From NCBI GenBank assembly GCA_002339165.1, contig DDJS01000070.1:1252-14973 (forward strand): 13,722 nt of DNA. The letters run 5' to 3'. Source of the DNA: Cellvibrionales bacterium UBA2618 (lineage in GTDB: Bacteria; Pseudomonadota; Gammaproteobacteria; Pseudomonadales; Porticoccaceae). Made by a program: the position numbers and the translations under genes. Below are positions 6,715-13,315 of this stretch, in pieces. The notes below the pieces were generated by a model. It had not been told where the DNA came from. It ran no database searches and saw nothing but the letters and a program-made list of their open reading frames with translations. How positions within the stretch are numbered: position 1 is the stretch's first letter; every line of letters starts with the position of its first letter.

Positions 6715-8067
6715 ATGAAGGTCGAAGTAGAACACGTTTTAAATGGCCGAGACTCTTCGATACTGCGCGGTGACGTCATCGACGGCAAGCGTTACACCTC
6801 GCGCACGTTTGCCAAAAAAGAATGGCAGGGTCTGTGGACAAAAATATGGCATGTGGCTGGCCGCGTGAATGAACTTGAGGAACCCGGCGATTATATAGTT
6901 CACAACTTTATGAAAGAATCAGTGATTGTGGCGATGCAGGAAGACCGAGAACTAAAAGCTTTTTACAACGCTTGCGGACATCGAGGTTTGAGACTCGCCG
7001 AACAGAGTTCGAGTGCCGTGGGGGGGTTTCACTGCCCCTATCACGGATGGCTTTGGGGTCTCGATGGAGTTTTGAAAAGCGCCCAGGATCCCGAGGATTT
7101 TACTGCCGGAAATCCCTGTGGCAAACTGACATTACAGTCTTTACGCTGCGATACGTGGGGAGGTTTTATCTGGTACACCATGGATACCGATGGCCCAGAT
7201 CTGTTGGACTATTTATCGCCAATTCCTCAACTATATAAAAATTACCCGCTGGAAAGCCTAGTGCGCGTATTTTGGATGCGAGTCGATCTACCTACCAACT
7301 GGAAGTTTGCAACGGATAATTTTAGTGAATCCTATCACACCCGAACAGCACACCCGCAAGTGCCACCCTGGATTGATCAGGACTACTGGACCTCCCGCCA
7401 TGAAGTTTGGCCATCTGGACACGGTCGGACAGTGCAACCAATGCGGCCGTCTCTTTCAGATCGTCTGCCAGATGGCGAGGTTCATCCATTCGATCAAATA
7501 ATGGAATATTGGGGATTAGATCCTCATGCGTATGACAATTTTGAAACAAAGGTTATGCAGGGTTGGTTGGACTTAAAAAACAAAAAAAAATGCACCTGGC
7601 GCGAGCGTGGCTATGATCATTACGCTAATCTGAATGATGAGCAACTTACTGATAGTTTGCACACGGTCGTCTTTCCGAATATCACCATCTCGTTTTTACC
7701 CGACAATATTGTTTTTTTTCGTACCGAACCCCACCCAGATGATCCAGAAAAATGTTTCTTTGATCTGTGGTGTATGGCCTATCCAGTTGCGGGTTTAGAG
7801 ACCGTCGAATCGATCATGGCGGGACCGCAGCCAATGGAAGAGGCGATGTTTCAATACCGCGACTTTGATGATGGCGCCGGTGTGCCCGAAATTGAAGGGT
7901 CTATTGTCTATCAAGATATGATGCTAGCCCGCGCCCTTCAGCAAGGGATGAATTCGCAGGGATATACGGACTCAAACCTTGCAGGGCAAGAATCGAGGGT
8001 GCGGTTTTTCCATGAGCTTTTAAATGACTATATCGATGTACACCAAGTTTCTGGATGCACAGAATAA
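6715..8067 (+). CDS. Rieske non-heme iron oxygenase, large (alpha) subunit
   Basis: A 450-aa protein, usual length for ring-hydroxylating oxygenase alpha subunits. The N-terminal Rieske domain has the [2Fe-2S] ligands in CGH (C87, H89) and CPYH (C107, H110). The C-terminal catalytic domain has NWKFATDNFSESYHTRTAHP (195-214), with iron-binding H208 and H213, and a likely third ligand D401 in VYQDMMLARALQQGMNS. The first ATG with a ribosome site (GGGAG, 9 nt upstream) is at 6715; an in-frame TTG at 6685 has none. Such enzymes use electrons from a reductase to hydroxylate rings, demethylate or cleave. No beta subunit, ferredoxin or reductase is visible, so it is probably a homotrimer fed by generic electron carriers. 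A-rich runs near 7577-7590 do not break the frame. The substrate is unknown. The gap to the next gene (8068-8228) holds nothing I recognise. Confidence 0.94.
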   Translation: MKVEVEHVLNGRDSSILRGDVIDGKRYTSRTFAKKEWQGLWTKIWHVAGRVNELEEPGDYIVHNFMKESVIVAMQEDRELKAFYNACGHRGLRLAEQSSSAVGGFHCPYHGWLWGLDGVLKSAQDPEDFTAGNPCGKLTLQSLRCDTWGGFIWYTMDTDGPDLLDYLSPIPQLYKNYPLESLVRVFWMRVDLPTNWKFATDNFSESYHTRTAHPQVPPWIDQDYWTSRHEVWPSGHGRTVQPMRPSLSDRLPDGEVHPFDQIMEYWGLDPHAYDNFETKVMQGWLDLKNKKKCTWRERGYDHYANLNDEQLTDSLHTVVFPNITISFLPDNIVFFRTEPHPDDPEKCFFDLWCMAYPVAGLETVESIMAGPQPMEEAMFQYRDFDDGAGVPEIEGSIVYQDMMLARALQQGMNSQGYTDSNLAGQESRVRFFHELLNDYIDVHQVSGCTE

Positions 8068-8228
8068 CGATCAATGTCGCAGAAATCTGGCCATGACTGA
8101 CCGATAATACGAGCGAAATCGCGCTCAGCTAACAATGGATGCCGTGGCTTTGCAATCCTACTGCGGCAACGCAATCGCTTACAGGGCATGAAATAACTAA
8201 CCATATTGATCAATTAAGAGCAAAAACT

Positions 8229-9368
8229 ATGAACGCAAATCCGTTGAATCTTTCGTTATTTGTAGCCTGTTGGGTGTTGTTTGCAAGTCCAGGAGCGCAT
8301 TCGCAATGCGCCACTGATTCATTGCCCAGTGCCGATGAACTGCATATCACGGGAATGATACATTTCAATATTAACGTCAGGGACTACGAGCGCTCGCGAG
8401 AATTTTATCGCGCGGCTGGCTTTATCGATCAGATCGGGCCCTTCCCCGAGACCAATACCATTGAAGTGTCGCGGGGCGTAGGCCTCGACCAACTCTACCG
8501 GCTTTACGCAGAACTTATGTATCTGGGTAAACTACCGGATGAGCCGATGGATTTAACGGTTCCGACCGGCAGATTTGTCGATCTTATTGATTGGTTGGAC
8601 CCCGAACGCCTAAACCCGCCCTACAGTGCCGTCAATCATATGGGACTGAGCTACTTTACCCTTACGACTACTGATATAGATGACCAAATAGAGGCTCTAA
8701 TAGTGGCTGGCGCAACTATGGTAGTCGGTCCCGTCGCCGATGGAAACGGCGATCGCTTAGCTATGCTCCGGGACCCTGATGGCATATTTTTAAAACTTCT
8801 TCAGCCGTCGACCGAGCGCGACAATACCCCCAGCATAGAAAATATCAATATCAATGTGAGTGATCTTGAATGCTCACAAAGATTTTATGAAATGCTCGGA
8901 CTGGAGGCTCAGTCTAGTCCAACTATGGCACTTAAAAACGCCGAGTCAGTACAAACAGGTTTTTTACAAGGCCTGTTTGGTAAAGCCCAGTCTAAGTCAA
9001 AACATGCGGTCGCCAGTGACCGTCTCACCGCAGCATTAGGACTTGGATCAGGCGTTGTCAAACGCGATCTTGTTATGCGCCATCGGACGGATGGCGCGCA
9101 AGTCCAGCTCAGCCAGTGGGTAAAACCCGAAGTTATAGGTACACCCTACTCCGGCGCCGCAACGCATATAGGTATTAACCGCATTAATTGGGCAAGCTCA
9201 GATGTCGAGAGCGACGTCGCTCTGCTGAAAAGCCATGGCGTTGAATTTCTCTCGCCAATAGCACCTTGCTGTGACGGCAAAGCCTCAACTTTTGGATTTA
9301 TCATGTTTAAGGATCCCGATGGAATTTATAACCAGATAATGGGGACTATTAAACCGCGAGAAGATTAA
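8229..9368 (+). CDS. Exported two-domain VOC (glyoxalase/dioxygenase-fold) protein
   Basis: A 379-aa protein when started at ATG 8229, which gives a clean Sec signal peptide (1 to about 25, LSLFVACWVLFAS then GAHSQ) and has an AAGAG site. A longer in-frame start at 8139 would bury that signal. No lipobox is present, so a soluble periplasmic protein is expected. Four beta-alpha-beta-beta-beta modules make two VOC domains: MIHFNINVRDYERSREFYRA (43-62) and VNHMGLSYF (135-143) ending DPDGIFLKL (182-190); then ENININVSDLECSQRFYEML (204-223) and THIGINRIN (312-320) ending DPDGIYNQI (362-370). In metal-dependent relatives the last block normally reads DPDG..xE; the Glu is Lys in one and Gln in the other, and the His opening module 3 is Asn. 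It may therefore bind ligand without metal chemistry. A role as isomerase, lyase or binding protein is open. Confidence 0.85.
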   Translation: MNANPLNLSLFVACWVLFASPGAHSQCATDSLPSADELHITGMIHFNINVRDYERSREFYRAAGFIDQIGPFPETNTIEVSRGVGLDQLYRLYAELMYLGKLPDEPMDLTVPTGRFVDLIDWLDPERLNPPYSAVNHMGLSYFTLTTTDIDDQIEALIVAGATMVVGPVADGNGDRLAMLRDPDGIFLKLLQPSTERDNTPSIENININVSDLECSQRFYEMLGLEAQSSPTMALKNAESVQTGFLQGLFGKAQSKSKHAVASDRLTAALGLGSGVVKRDLVMRHRTDGAQVQLSQWVKPEVIGTPYSGAATHIGINRINWASSDVESDVALLKSHGVEFLSPIAPCCDGKASTFGFIMFKDPDGIYNQIMGTIKPRED

Positions 9369-9414
9369 TTATGACCAAAACTCAAAGAAACAGATTTCAA
9401 AGGGGCAGAATACG

Positions 9415-10416
9415 ATGTTGATAAGCCGTGAAACAAAACTGTGGATGTATAAAACTATGCTGCTTAGTAGACGCTTTGAAGAGACTATTGAGCAGATTTA
9501 TCTAGAGGGCAAGACGCCGGCATTTAATATGGCAAATGGCCCAATTCCCGGCGAAATGCACTTATCAAATGGCCAAGAACCTGTAGCAGTGGGCGTATGT
9601 GCGCATTTAAACGCTGAGGACATCGTTACCGCAACGCACCGACCGCATCATCAGGCAATTGCCAAGGGTGTCGATTTAAAGCGCATGACCGCGGAAATAT
9701 TTGGTAAGCAAACTGGCTTGAGTGGCGGCCGTGGTGGCCACATGCATATCTTTGACACCAACGTCAACTTCGGTTGTTCGGGCATTATTGCCCAGGGTAT
9801 GGGGCCAGCATGTGGCGCGGCACTGTCGCGCAAAATGCAGAACAAACCCGGCGTAGCTGTGTCGTTTATTGGTGAGGGCGCGGTTAACCAGGGTGCCTTT
9901 CACGAGAGCCTAAACCTTGCCGCGCTCTGGTGTTTACCAGTGGTCTTTGTGGTCGAGGACAACGCCTGGGGCATATCGGTGTCCAAACAGGACTCGACCG
10001 CAGTTGCGCGAAATGATGTGCGCGCCGCAGCCTACGATATGCCTGGGCACTTTGTTGAAAATAATGATCCTTTGGTAATTTACAAGGTTGCTGGCGACGC
10101 CATTGATCGCGCCCGATCTGGCGGGGGACCCTCGTTGATCGAAATAGAGACATTTCGCCTTGCCGGTCACTTCATGGGCGATGCCGAAGCCTACCGACCC
10201 GACGGCGAAAAGGCATTTCTCGAATCTAAAGATCCCATTCCAGCTTTTAGAAAGATACTGTTAGCTGAGGGAACCACCGACGTCGCTTTAGACCACTTAA
10301 AAGATCAAGTAGAGGAACAAGTTTCAGCGGCTATTGCCTTCGCTCGAGAAAGTGCCTACGCACCGGCCGAAGACGCGCTGACGCAGGTCTTCGCGCAAGG
10401 AGAATACCATGAGTAA
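9415..10416 (+). CDS. TPP-dependent dehydrogenase E1 alpha subunit (acetoin/2-oxo-acid type)
   Basis: A 333-aa protein that reads along its whole length as an acetoin/pyruvate dehydrogenase E1 alpha: THRPHH (74-79), GLSGGRGGHMHIFD (101-114), the thiamine diphosphate/Mg motif GEGAVNQGAFHESLNLAALW (153-172) to EDNAWGIS (181-188), and GHFMGDAEAYR (251-261). The Mg motif is normally GDG...ENN; here it is GEG...EDN, a variant that still offers acidic and amide ligands. The start at ATG 9415 has AGGGG 8-9 nt upstream. It overlaps the E1 beta gene by 8 nt (ATGAGTAA), so translation is coupled. With E1 beta it should decarboxylate a 2-oxo acid or cleave an acyloin/diketone and pass the acyl group to a lipoyl arm. 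Position after an oxygenase suggests a pathway intermediate rather than central pyruvate. Confidence 0.93.
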   Translation: MLISRETKLWMYKTMLLSRRFEETIEQIYLEGKTPAFNMANGPIPGEMHLSNGQEPVAVGVCAHLNAEDIVTATHRPHHQAIAKGVDLKRMTAEIFGKQTGLSGGRGGHMHIFDTNVNFGCSGIIAQGMGPACGAALSRKMQNKPGVAVSFIGEGAVNQGAFHESLNLAALWCLPVVFVVEDNAWGISVSKQDSTAVARNDVRAAAYDMPGHFVENNDPLVIYKVAGDAIDRARSGGGPSLIEIETFRLAGHFMGDAEAYRPDGEKAFLESKDPIPAFRKILLAEGTTDVALDHLKDQVEEQVSAAIAFARESAYAPAEDALTQVFAQGEYHE

Positions 10417-11419
10417 TACAAAAATAAGGCGCCTTACGATTGCCCGGGCAATGGCCGAAGCCATTCAACAAGAGATGCAGAGCGATCCTCGGGTGTTTGT
10501 TATGGGCGAGGACATTGGTGCCTTAGGCGGTGTTTTTGGCAATACTCGGGGTCTACTAGAAGAATTTGGCAGAGAGCGTATTCGCGACACCCCGATCTCG
10601 GAAACCGCTTTTATCGGTGCCGGCGTTGGTGCGGCACAGGACGGTATGCGGCCGGTTGTCGAATTAATGTTTGTCGATTTTTTTGGCGTCTGTTTTGACG
10701 CTATCTACAACAATATGGCGAAAAATAATTATTTTTCTGGCGGCAATGTCAAAGTGCCGATGGTACTAATGACCTCGACCGGCGGTGGTTACTCAGATGC
10801 TGGCCAACACTCCCAATGCCTCTATGCAACCTTTGCTCACTTACCCGGTATGAAAGTTGTTTCACCGTCTAATGCGTACGACGCCAAGGGTATGATGATT
10901 GCCGCTATTAGAGACGACAGCCCAGTAGTATTTATGTATCACAAAGGGCTGCAGGGTATGGGCTGGTTGGGCACCGAGGCGGCCGCAACAGTCGACACTC
11001 CGGAGCAGCCCTATCAGGTGGAACTAGGTAAGGCAAAAATAGTCCGCGAAGGGTCTGATGTGACTATCGTTGGACTCGCTATGGGCGTTCACAATGCCCT
11101 AAAGGCGGCTGACAAACTGGCTGAGGAAGGCGTTAACGCAGAGGTTGTAGATCTTCGATCTCTGGTTCCTCTAGATCGCGAAACTGTAATAAGTTCGGTG
11201 AAGAAAACTGGGCGCTTAATTGTTGTCGACGAAGACTATCAGAGCTATGGGGTGTCTGGAGAAGTTATTACGAGCGTGGTCGAACACGACTATAGCCTGC
11301 TACGGTCGGGTCCCAAGAGAGTCGCCTACCCAGATGTTCCAATCCCATTTGCCAGGCACATGGAGCAATTTTGTCTGCCCAATGCGGATAAAATCGTTGC
11401 AGCATTCCATGCGATGTAA
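10409..11419 (+). CDS. TPP-dependent dehydrogenase E1 beta subunit (transketolase-like)
   Basis: A 336-aa protein with the N-terminal pyrimidine-binding domain (about 7-185) and the C-terminal transketolase domain (about 205-325). Seen motifs are VMGEDIG (31-37), ISETAFIGAGVGAA (63-76) with the likely cofactor-activating Glu65, GQHSQ (132-136), LPGMKVVSPS (145-154) and VDLRSLVPLD in the C-terminal half. Size and order match AcoB/PdhB-type subunits. The start codon lies in the last codons of E1 alpha, with GGAG in the E1 alpha tail as ribosome site. It forms an alpha2-beta2 enzyme with its neighbour. All expected blocks are present, with no frame damage. Confidence 0.95.
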   Translation: MSNTKIRRLTIARAMAEAIQQEMQSDPRVFVMGEDIGALGGVFGNTRGLLEEFGRERIRDTPISETAFIGAGVGAAQDGMRPVVELMFVDFFGVCFDAIYNNMAKNNYFSGGNVKVPMVLMTSTGGGYSDAGQHSQCLYATFAHLPGMKVVSPSNAYDAKGMMIAAIRDDSPVVFMYHKGLQGMGWLGTEAAATVDTPEQPYQVELGKAKIVREGSDVTIVGLAMGVHNALKAADKLAEEGVNAEVVDLRSLVPLDRETVISSVKKTGRLIVVDEDYQSYGVSGEVITSVVEHDYSLLRSGPKRVAYPDVPIPFARHMEQFCLPNADKIVAAFHAM

Positions 11420-11462
11420 TCCGAAAAAAAACTACCACGACAGCATTTAAAAGGCGCTAAAA

Positions 11463-11696
11463 ATGGATGTCAAGGTACCTGATGATCTCTGGGATGACGA
11501 CTCCGAGGGCGTTATTACTGTTTGGTTTGCAAACGATGGCGAAACCATCAATGCAAACGAATTGCTGCTAGAGATTATGACTGCAAAAGTACAGTATGAA
11601 ATACTTGCCCCCACTTGGGGTACCGTTAGCATCGCTGTTGGAGTAGACACTGCAGTTAAAAAAGGCACTGTTGTTGGTCATATTAGCCATCATTAA
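11463..11696 (+). CDS. Free-standing lipoyl-domain (biotinyl/lipoyl-attachment) carrier protein
   Basis: A 77-aa protein that is a single lipoyl domain and nothing else. It has VPDDLW (5-10), EGVITVWFANDGE (15-27), the modification hairpin EIMTAKVQYEI (37-47) with K42 as probable lipoylated lysine, and APTWGTV (49-55). Typical E2 proteins continue into an E3/E1-binding domain and an acyltransferase domain; neither is present and no frame continues past the TAA. It follows E1 beta by 43 nt with AAAAGG as ribosome site. The expected role is to accept the acyl group from E1 and hand it to an E2 or another acyltransferase from elsewhere. Biotin attachment is less likely, because the MKM motif of biotin carriers is absent. 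Confidence 0.85.
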   Translation: MDVKVPDDLWDDDSEGVITVWFANDGETINANELLLEIMTAKVQYEILAPTWGTVSIAVGVDTAVKKGTVVGHISHH

Positions 11697-11724
11697 AACA
11701 CTCAATGGGGAAATCATAATTCAT

Positions 11725-11740
11725 GTTAAACGTTTACTAA
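11725..11740. promoter_or_regulatory. Degenerate operator-like site before the last operon gene
   Basis: GTTAAACGTTTACTAA resembles the core of the operon operator (GTTAAACGATTGACTAA at 3722-3738), with one base deleted and one or two changed. It also contains the 10-bp palindrome TAAACGTTTA (11727-11736). It lies in the 60-nt gap before the ABM-like gene. Chance similarity in AT-rich DNA cannot be excluded. Confidence 0.25.
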
Positions 11741-11756
11741 ATAAAGGGTATTAATT

Positions 11757-12110
11757 ATGCAGAAAACTGTTCATTGGCTATTGGAAGTGTCGATTAATAA
11801 AGGACAACTAGACACCTTTAAAGTACTCATCCAAGAGATGGTCGCGGCAACGCAGGACGAGCCCGACACCTTGATATACGAGTGGTGTTTTAACGGTGAT
11901 GAGAGCGCGTGCCAAATCAATGAGCGCTACCGCGATTCGGCGGCGGCTATGCGCCACCTGCAGAGTTTTGAAGGGTTTGCTACGCGTTTTATGGCGGCGG
12001 TCACGCCGGTAAAACTTGTCGTTCTAGGCAATCCAGATGCTGGCATTCGCGAAGGTCTTGCAGGCTTAAACCCAATCTACTTTGACATACAATCGGGATT
12101 TTCTCGATAG
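11757..12110 (+). CDS. Antibiotic-biosynthesis-monooxygenase (ABM)-like / putative quinol monooxygenase
   Basis: A 117-aa protein of ABM/YgiN type. WLLEVSINKGQLDTFKVLIQ (7-26), MVAATQDEPDTLIYEW (28-43), INERYRDSAAAMRHL (54-68) and the second-half SGFSR tail follow the dimeric ferredoxin-like fold seen in small cofactor-free monooxygenases. Conserved family features include the EPDTL...YEW strand and the E-R-Y-x-D-S segment. The start has AAGGG 8 nt upstream. As last gene of the run it may oxidise a quinol or ring-cleavage intermediate produced by the Rieske enzyme, or act as a detoxifying partner; family members also include proteins without proven oxygenase activity. A hairpin terminator follows 53 nt later. 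Confidence 0.82.
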   Translation: MQKTVHWLLEVSINKGQLDTFKVLIQEMVAATQDEPDTLIYEWCFNGDESACQINERYRDSAAAMRHLQSFEGFATRFMAAVTPVKLVVLGNPDAGIREGLAGLNPIYFDIQSGFSR

Positions 12111-12163
12111 AGATATGGAGCATAAAGCCCGAGATATGTCCTATCCATTAATGTATGCTTTCG

Positions 12164-12195
12164 CCATCCGAGAACTTTTGATCTTTATCGGATGG
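12164..12195 (+). terminator. Hairpin after the operon, probable terminator
   Basis: CCATCCGA (12164-12171) and TCGGATGG (12188-12195) are perfect 8-bp arms with a 16-nt loop, 53 nt after the last operon stop codon. A broken T-rich stretch (TTTGGATTCTTT) follows. The right arm can alternatively pair with a second CCATCCGA at 12228-12235, so the structure may be more than a plain terminator. Confidence 0.5.
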
Positions 12196-12227
12196 TTTGG
12201 ATTCTTTAACTTAGATTACAGTGAGTG

Positions 12228-12268
12228 CCATCCGACGGTATAAATCTCAGGCAAACGGAAATACCGTC
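12228..12268 (+). repeat. Second interlocking inverted repeat
   Basis: GACGGTAT (12234-12241) and ATACCGTC (12261-12268) form perfect 8-bp arms. Its left arm overlaps a second copy of CCATCCGA (12228-12235). Pairing of that copy with TCGGATGG at 12188-12195 would exclude this hairpin, so two mutually exclusive folds exist. Confidence 0.45.
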
Positions 12269-12308
12269 ATGTTTAGACGATGTCTTTGCGCTGATATAGG
12301 TAGCAATA

Positions 12309-12325
12309 TTTGATTAGGCATCAAA
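12309..12325 (+). repeat. Small inverted repeat TTTGAT-N5-ATCAAA
   Basis: TTTGAT (12309-12314) and ATCAAA (12320-12325) are perfect arms in the non-coding stretch after the operon. The arms are short and AT-rich; it may be a minor operator, part of a decayed region or chance. Confidence 0.25.
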
Positions 12326-12421
12326 TAGCCTCAATTTCCTCTTATCCATACCTTAAATCCTGCATTAGGAACCGCTGATATCCTCTAGCAATGTCAGCAT
12401 CTGTTTCGTTTTGATATTGGC

Positions 12422-12565
12422 TTAAACCAGAATAGCCGTGGCCGCCTGCTGGATCATTCCGGCGCGCGCAAGCTCAACATCTTCTTTGACATAATCCGTA
12501 TCGATCACGCGACTAAGCGATGATTCAGTATTCAAAATAATGCTAGATAATTTGTCGGTCGAGTA
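12422..12565 (-). pseudogene. Flagellin C-terminal remnant
   Basis: The minus strand encodes 47 residues in frame to a TAA at 12424-12422. LSSIILNTESSLSRVIDTDY followed by VKEDVELARAGMIQQAATAI then LV fits the conserved C-terminal flagellin helix: N-x-E-S-S-L-S-R-I, D-T-D-Y, E-x-A-x-L, I-L-Q-Q-A-x-T-A-x-L. A TAA stop (12568-12566) lies just upstream in frame, and no flagellin N-terminus or central part is present, so this is a fragment. The usual end (QAN followed by a few residues) is also missing. It is probably left from a deletion or rearrangement. The match is by motif, without a search. Confidence 0.65.
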
Positions 12566-12647
12566 TTACAAACGATTTAATGAATGGTGACTCAGACAAT
12601 TTATGATCGTAACAAAGACAACATAGACTAATGACAAAGTTATAAGT

Positions 12648-13115
12648 TCATTTCGAATGGTAAACAGTTCTACCCTCAAAAATAGTGCTAATGACTTTCG
12701 TTTCGCTGATATGACTTGAATCTATTTCGAAGATATTCCTGTCGAGAATTATAAAGGTAGCGAGCTTTCCAACCTCAATTTTCCCAAAATCTCTCTCTCG
12801 CCCAACAGCAAGAGCACCGTTAGTCGTTAGAGCCCCAACAGCACTTTCGAGATCTATCGAGTTATCTCCATGCTTAAGCATACCCTCTAGTGCAGGAAAA
12901 AGGTTTGGATCATCCGTAACAGCCCAATCAGTTCCTATAGTCATAAGAATCCCTGCATCCATAATTTTTTTAAACTCCCAAGCATCATGGGGCGGATTAC
13001 CCAATGTTCGACCATAAAGATGCCAAACAGCTGGAGACATTTCTGCAACGACATTTAATTCTCTGGCGCGTTCAATATCCGCCTCTTTATGTTTTATGCC
13101 CTCATTCTTAAAATT
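12648..13115 (-). pseudogene. 5'-truncated amidohydrolase (Amidohydro_3/YtcJ-like), C-terminal part
   Basis: About 155 residues are open up to an in-frame TAG at 13118-13116. DIERARELNVVAEMSPAVWH, then MDAGILMTIGTDWAVTDDPN with a probable metal-ligand Asp in GTDW, then LTTNGALAVGRERDFGKIEV, GKLATFIILDRNIF and the terminal VYHSK are the typical last third of metal-dependent amidohydrolases, including the strand that closes the composite beta-sandwich. Full-length members have 500 or more residues with N-terminal HxH metal ligands, which are absent. A start at ATG 13040 is possible but would not give a functional enzyme. The gene points towards the operon end and ends 83 nt after the flagellin remnant. 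The break at about 13116 coincides with the start of another gene tail. Confidence 0.75.
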
Positions 13116-13121
13116 CTATGA

Positions 13122-13247
13122 GGAATGTTGTTGCCGGCAACCGACACTCAAGCAGATGAGATGCCCCAAGAAAGCCTCGCTGGCAATCCATGGTCGATTC
13201 TAACGAGTATTTTTTGGTCGCTGGCTTTGTTGATCAGTATTATCTAG
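13122..13247 (+). pseudogene. Possible C-terminal tail of a membrane protein
   Basis: From an ATG at 13125 a 40-residue frame runs to TAG 13245-13247: a polar start (PATDTQADEMPQESLAGNPW) and then a membrane segment SILTSIFWSLALLISII. I do not recognise the family. A strong terminator lies 39 nt downstream on the same strand, as would be expected after a real gene end. No ribosome site at usable distance is seen, so it is more likely a 5'-truncated tail than a small gene. Chance is not excluded. Confidence 0.3.
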
Positions 13248-13285
13248 CGGTTATCTCATCGCCAGTCCGCACTTAAATATTACCG

Positions 13286-13315
13286 GCGCCTTTAGTTTTT
13301 TCTGAGGCGCTTTTT
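13286..13315 (+). terminator. Strong rho-independent terminator
   Basis: GCGCCT (13286-13291) and AGGCGC (13305-13310) form a perfect GC-rich stem, extended inward by TAG/CTG with one bulged T, and followed by five T. No intact plus-strand gene precedes it, so it probably belonged to the truncated membrane-protein tail at 13122-13247. Confidence 0.7.

Noticed and set aside
8139..8228. Longer ATG start for the VOC protein
   Set aside because: It would add 30 atypical residues before an otherwise clean Sec signal peptide that begins at ATG 8229.
9371..9421. 16-codon ORF overlapping the start of E1 alpha
   Set aside because: Very short and highly basic, with no ribosome site of its own visible; probably chance, although coupling is conceivable.
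9415..11696. E1 alpha/beta as the housekeeping pyruvate dehydrogenase
   Set aside because: Many gammaproteobacteria use a single-chain AceE with AceF and Lpd; this two-chain E1 sits in a TonB/Rieske operon with no E2 or E3, so a specialised role is more likely.
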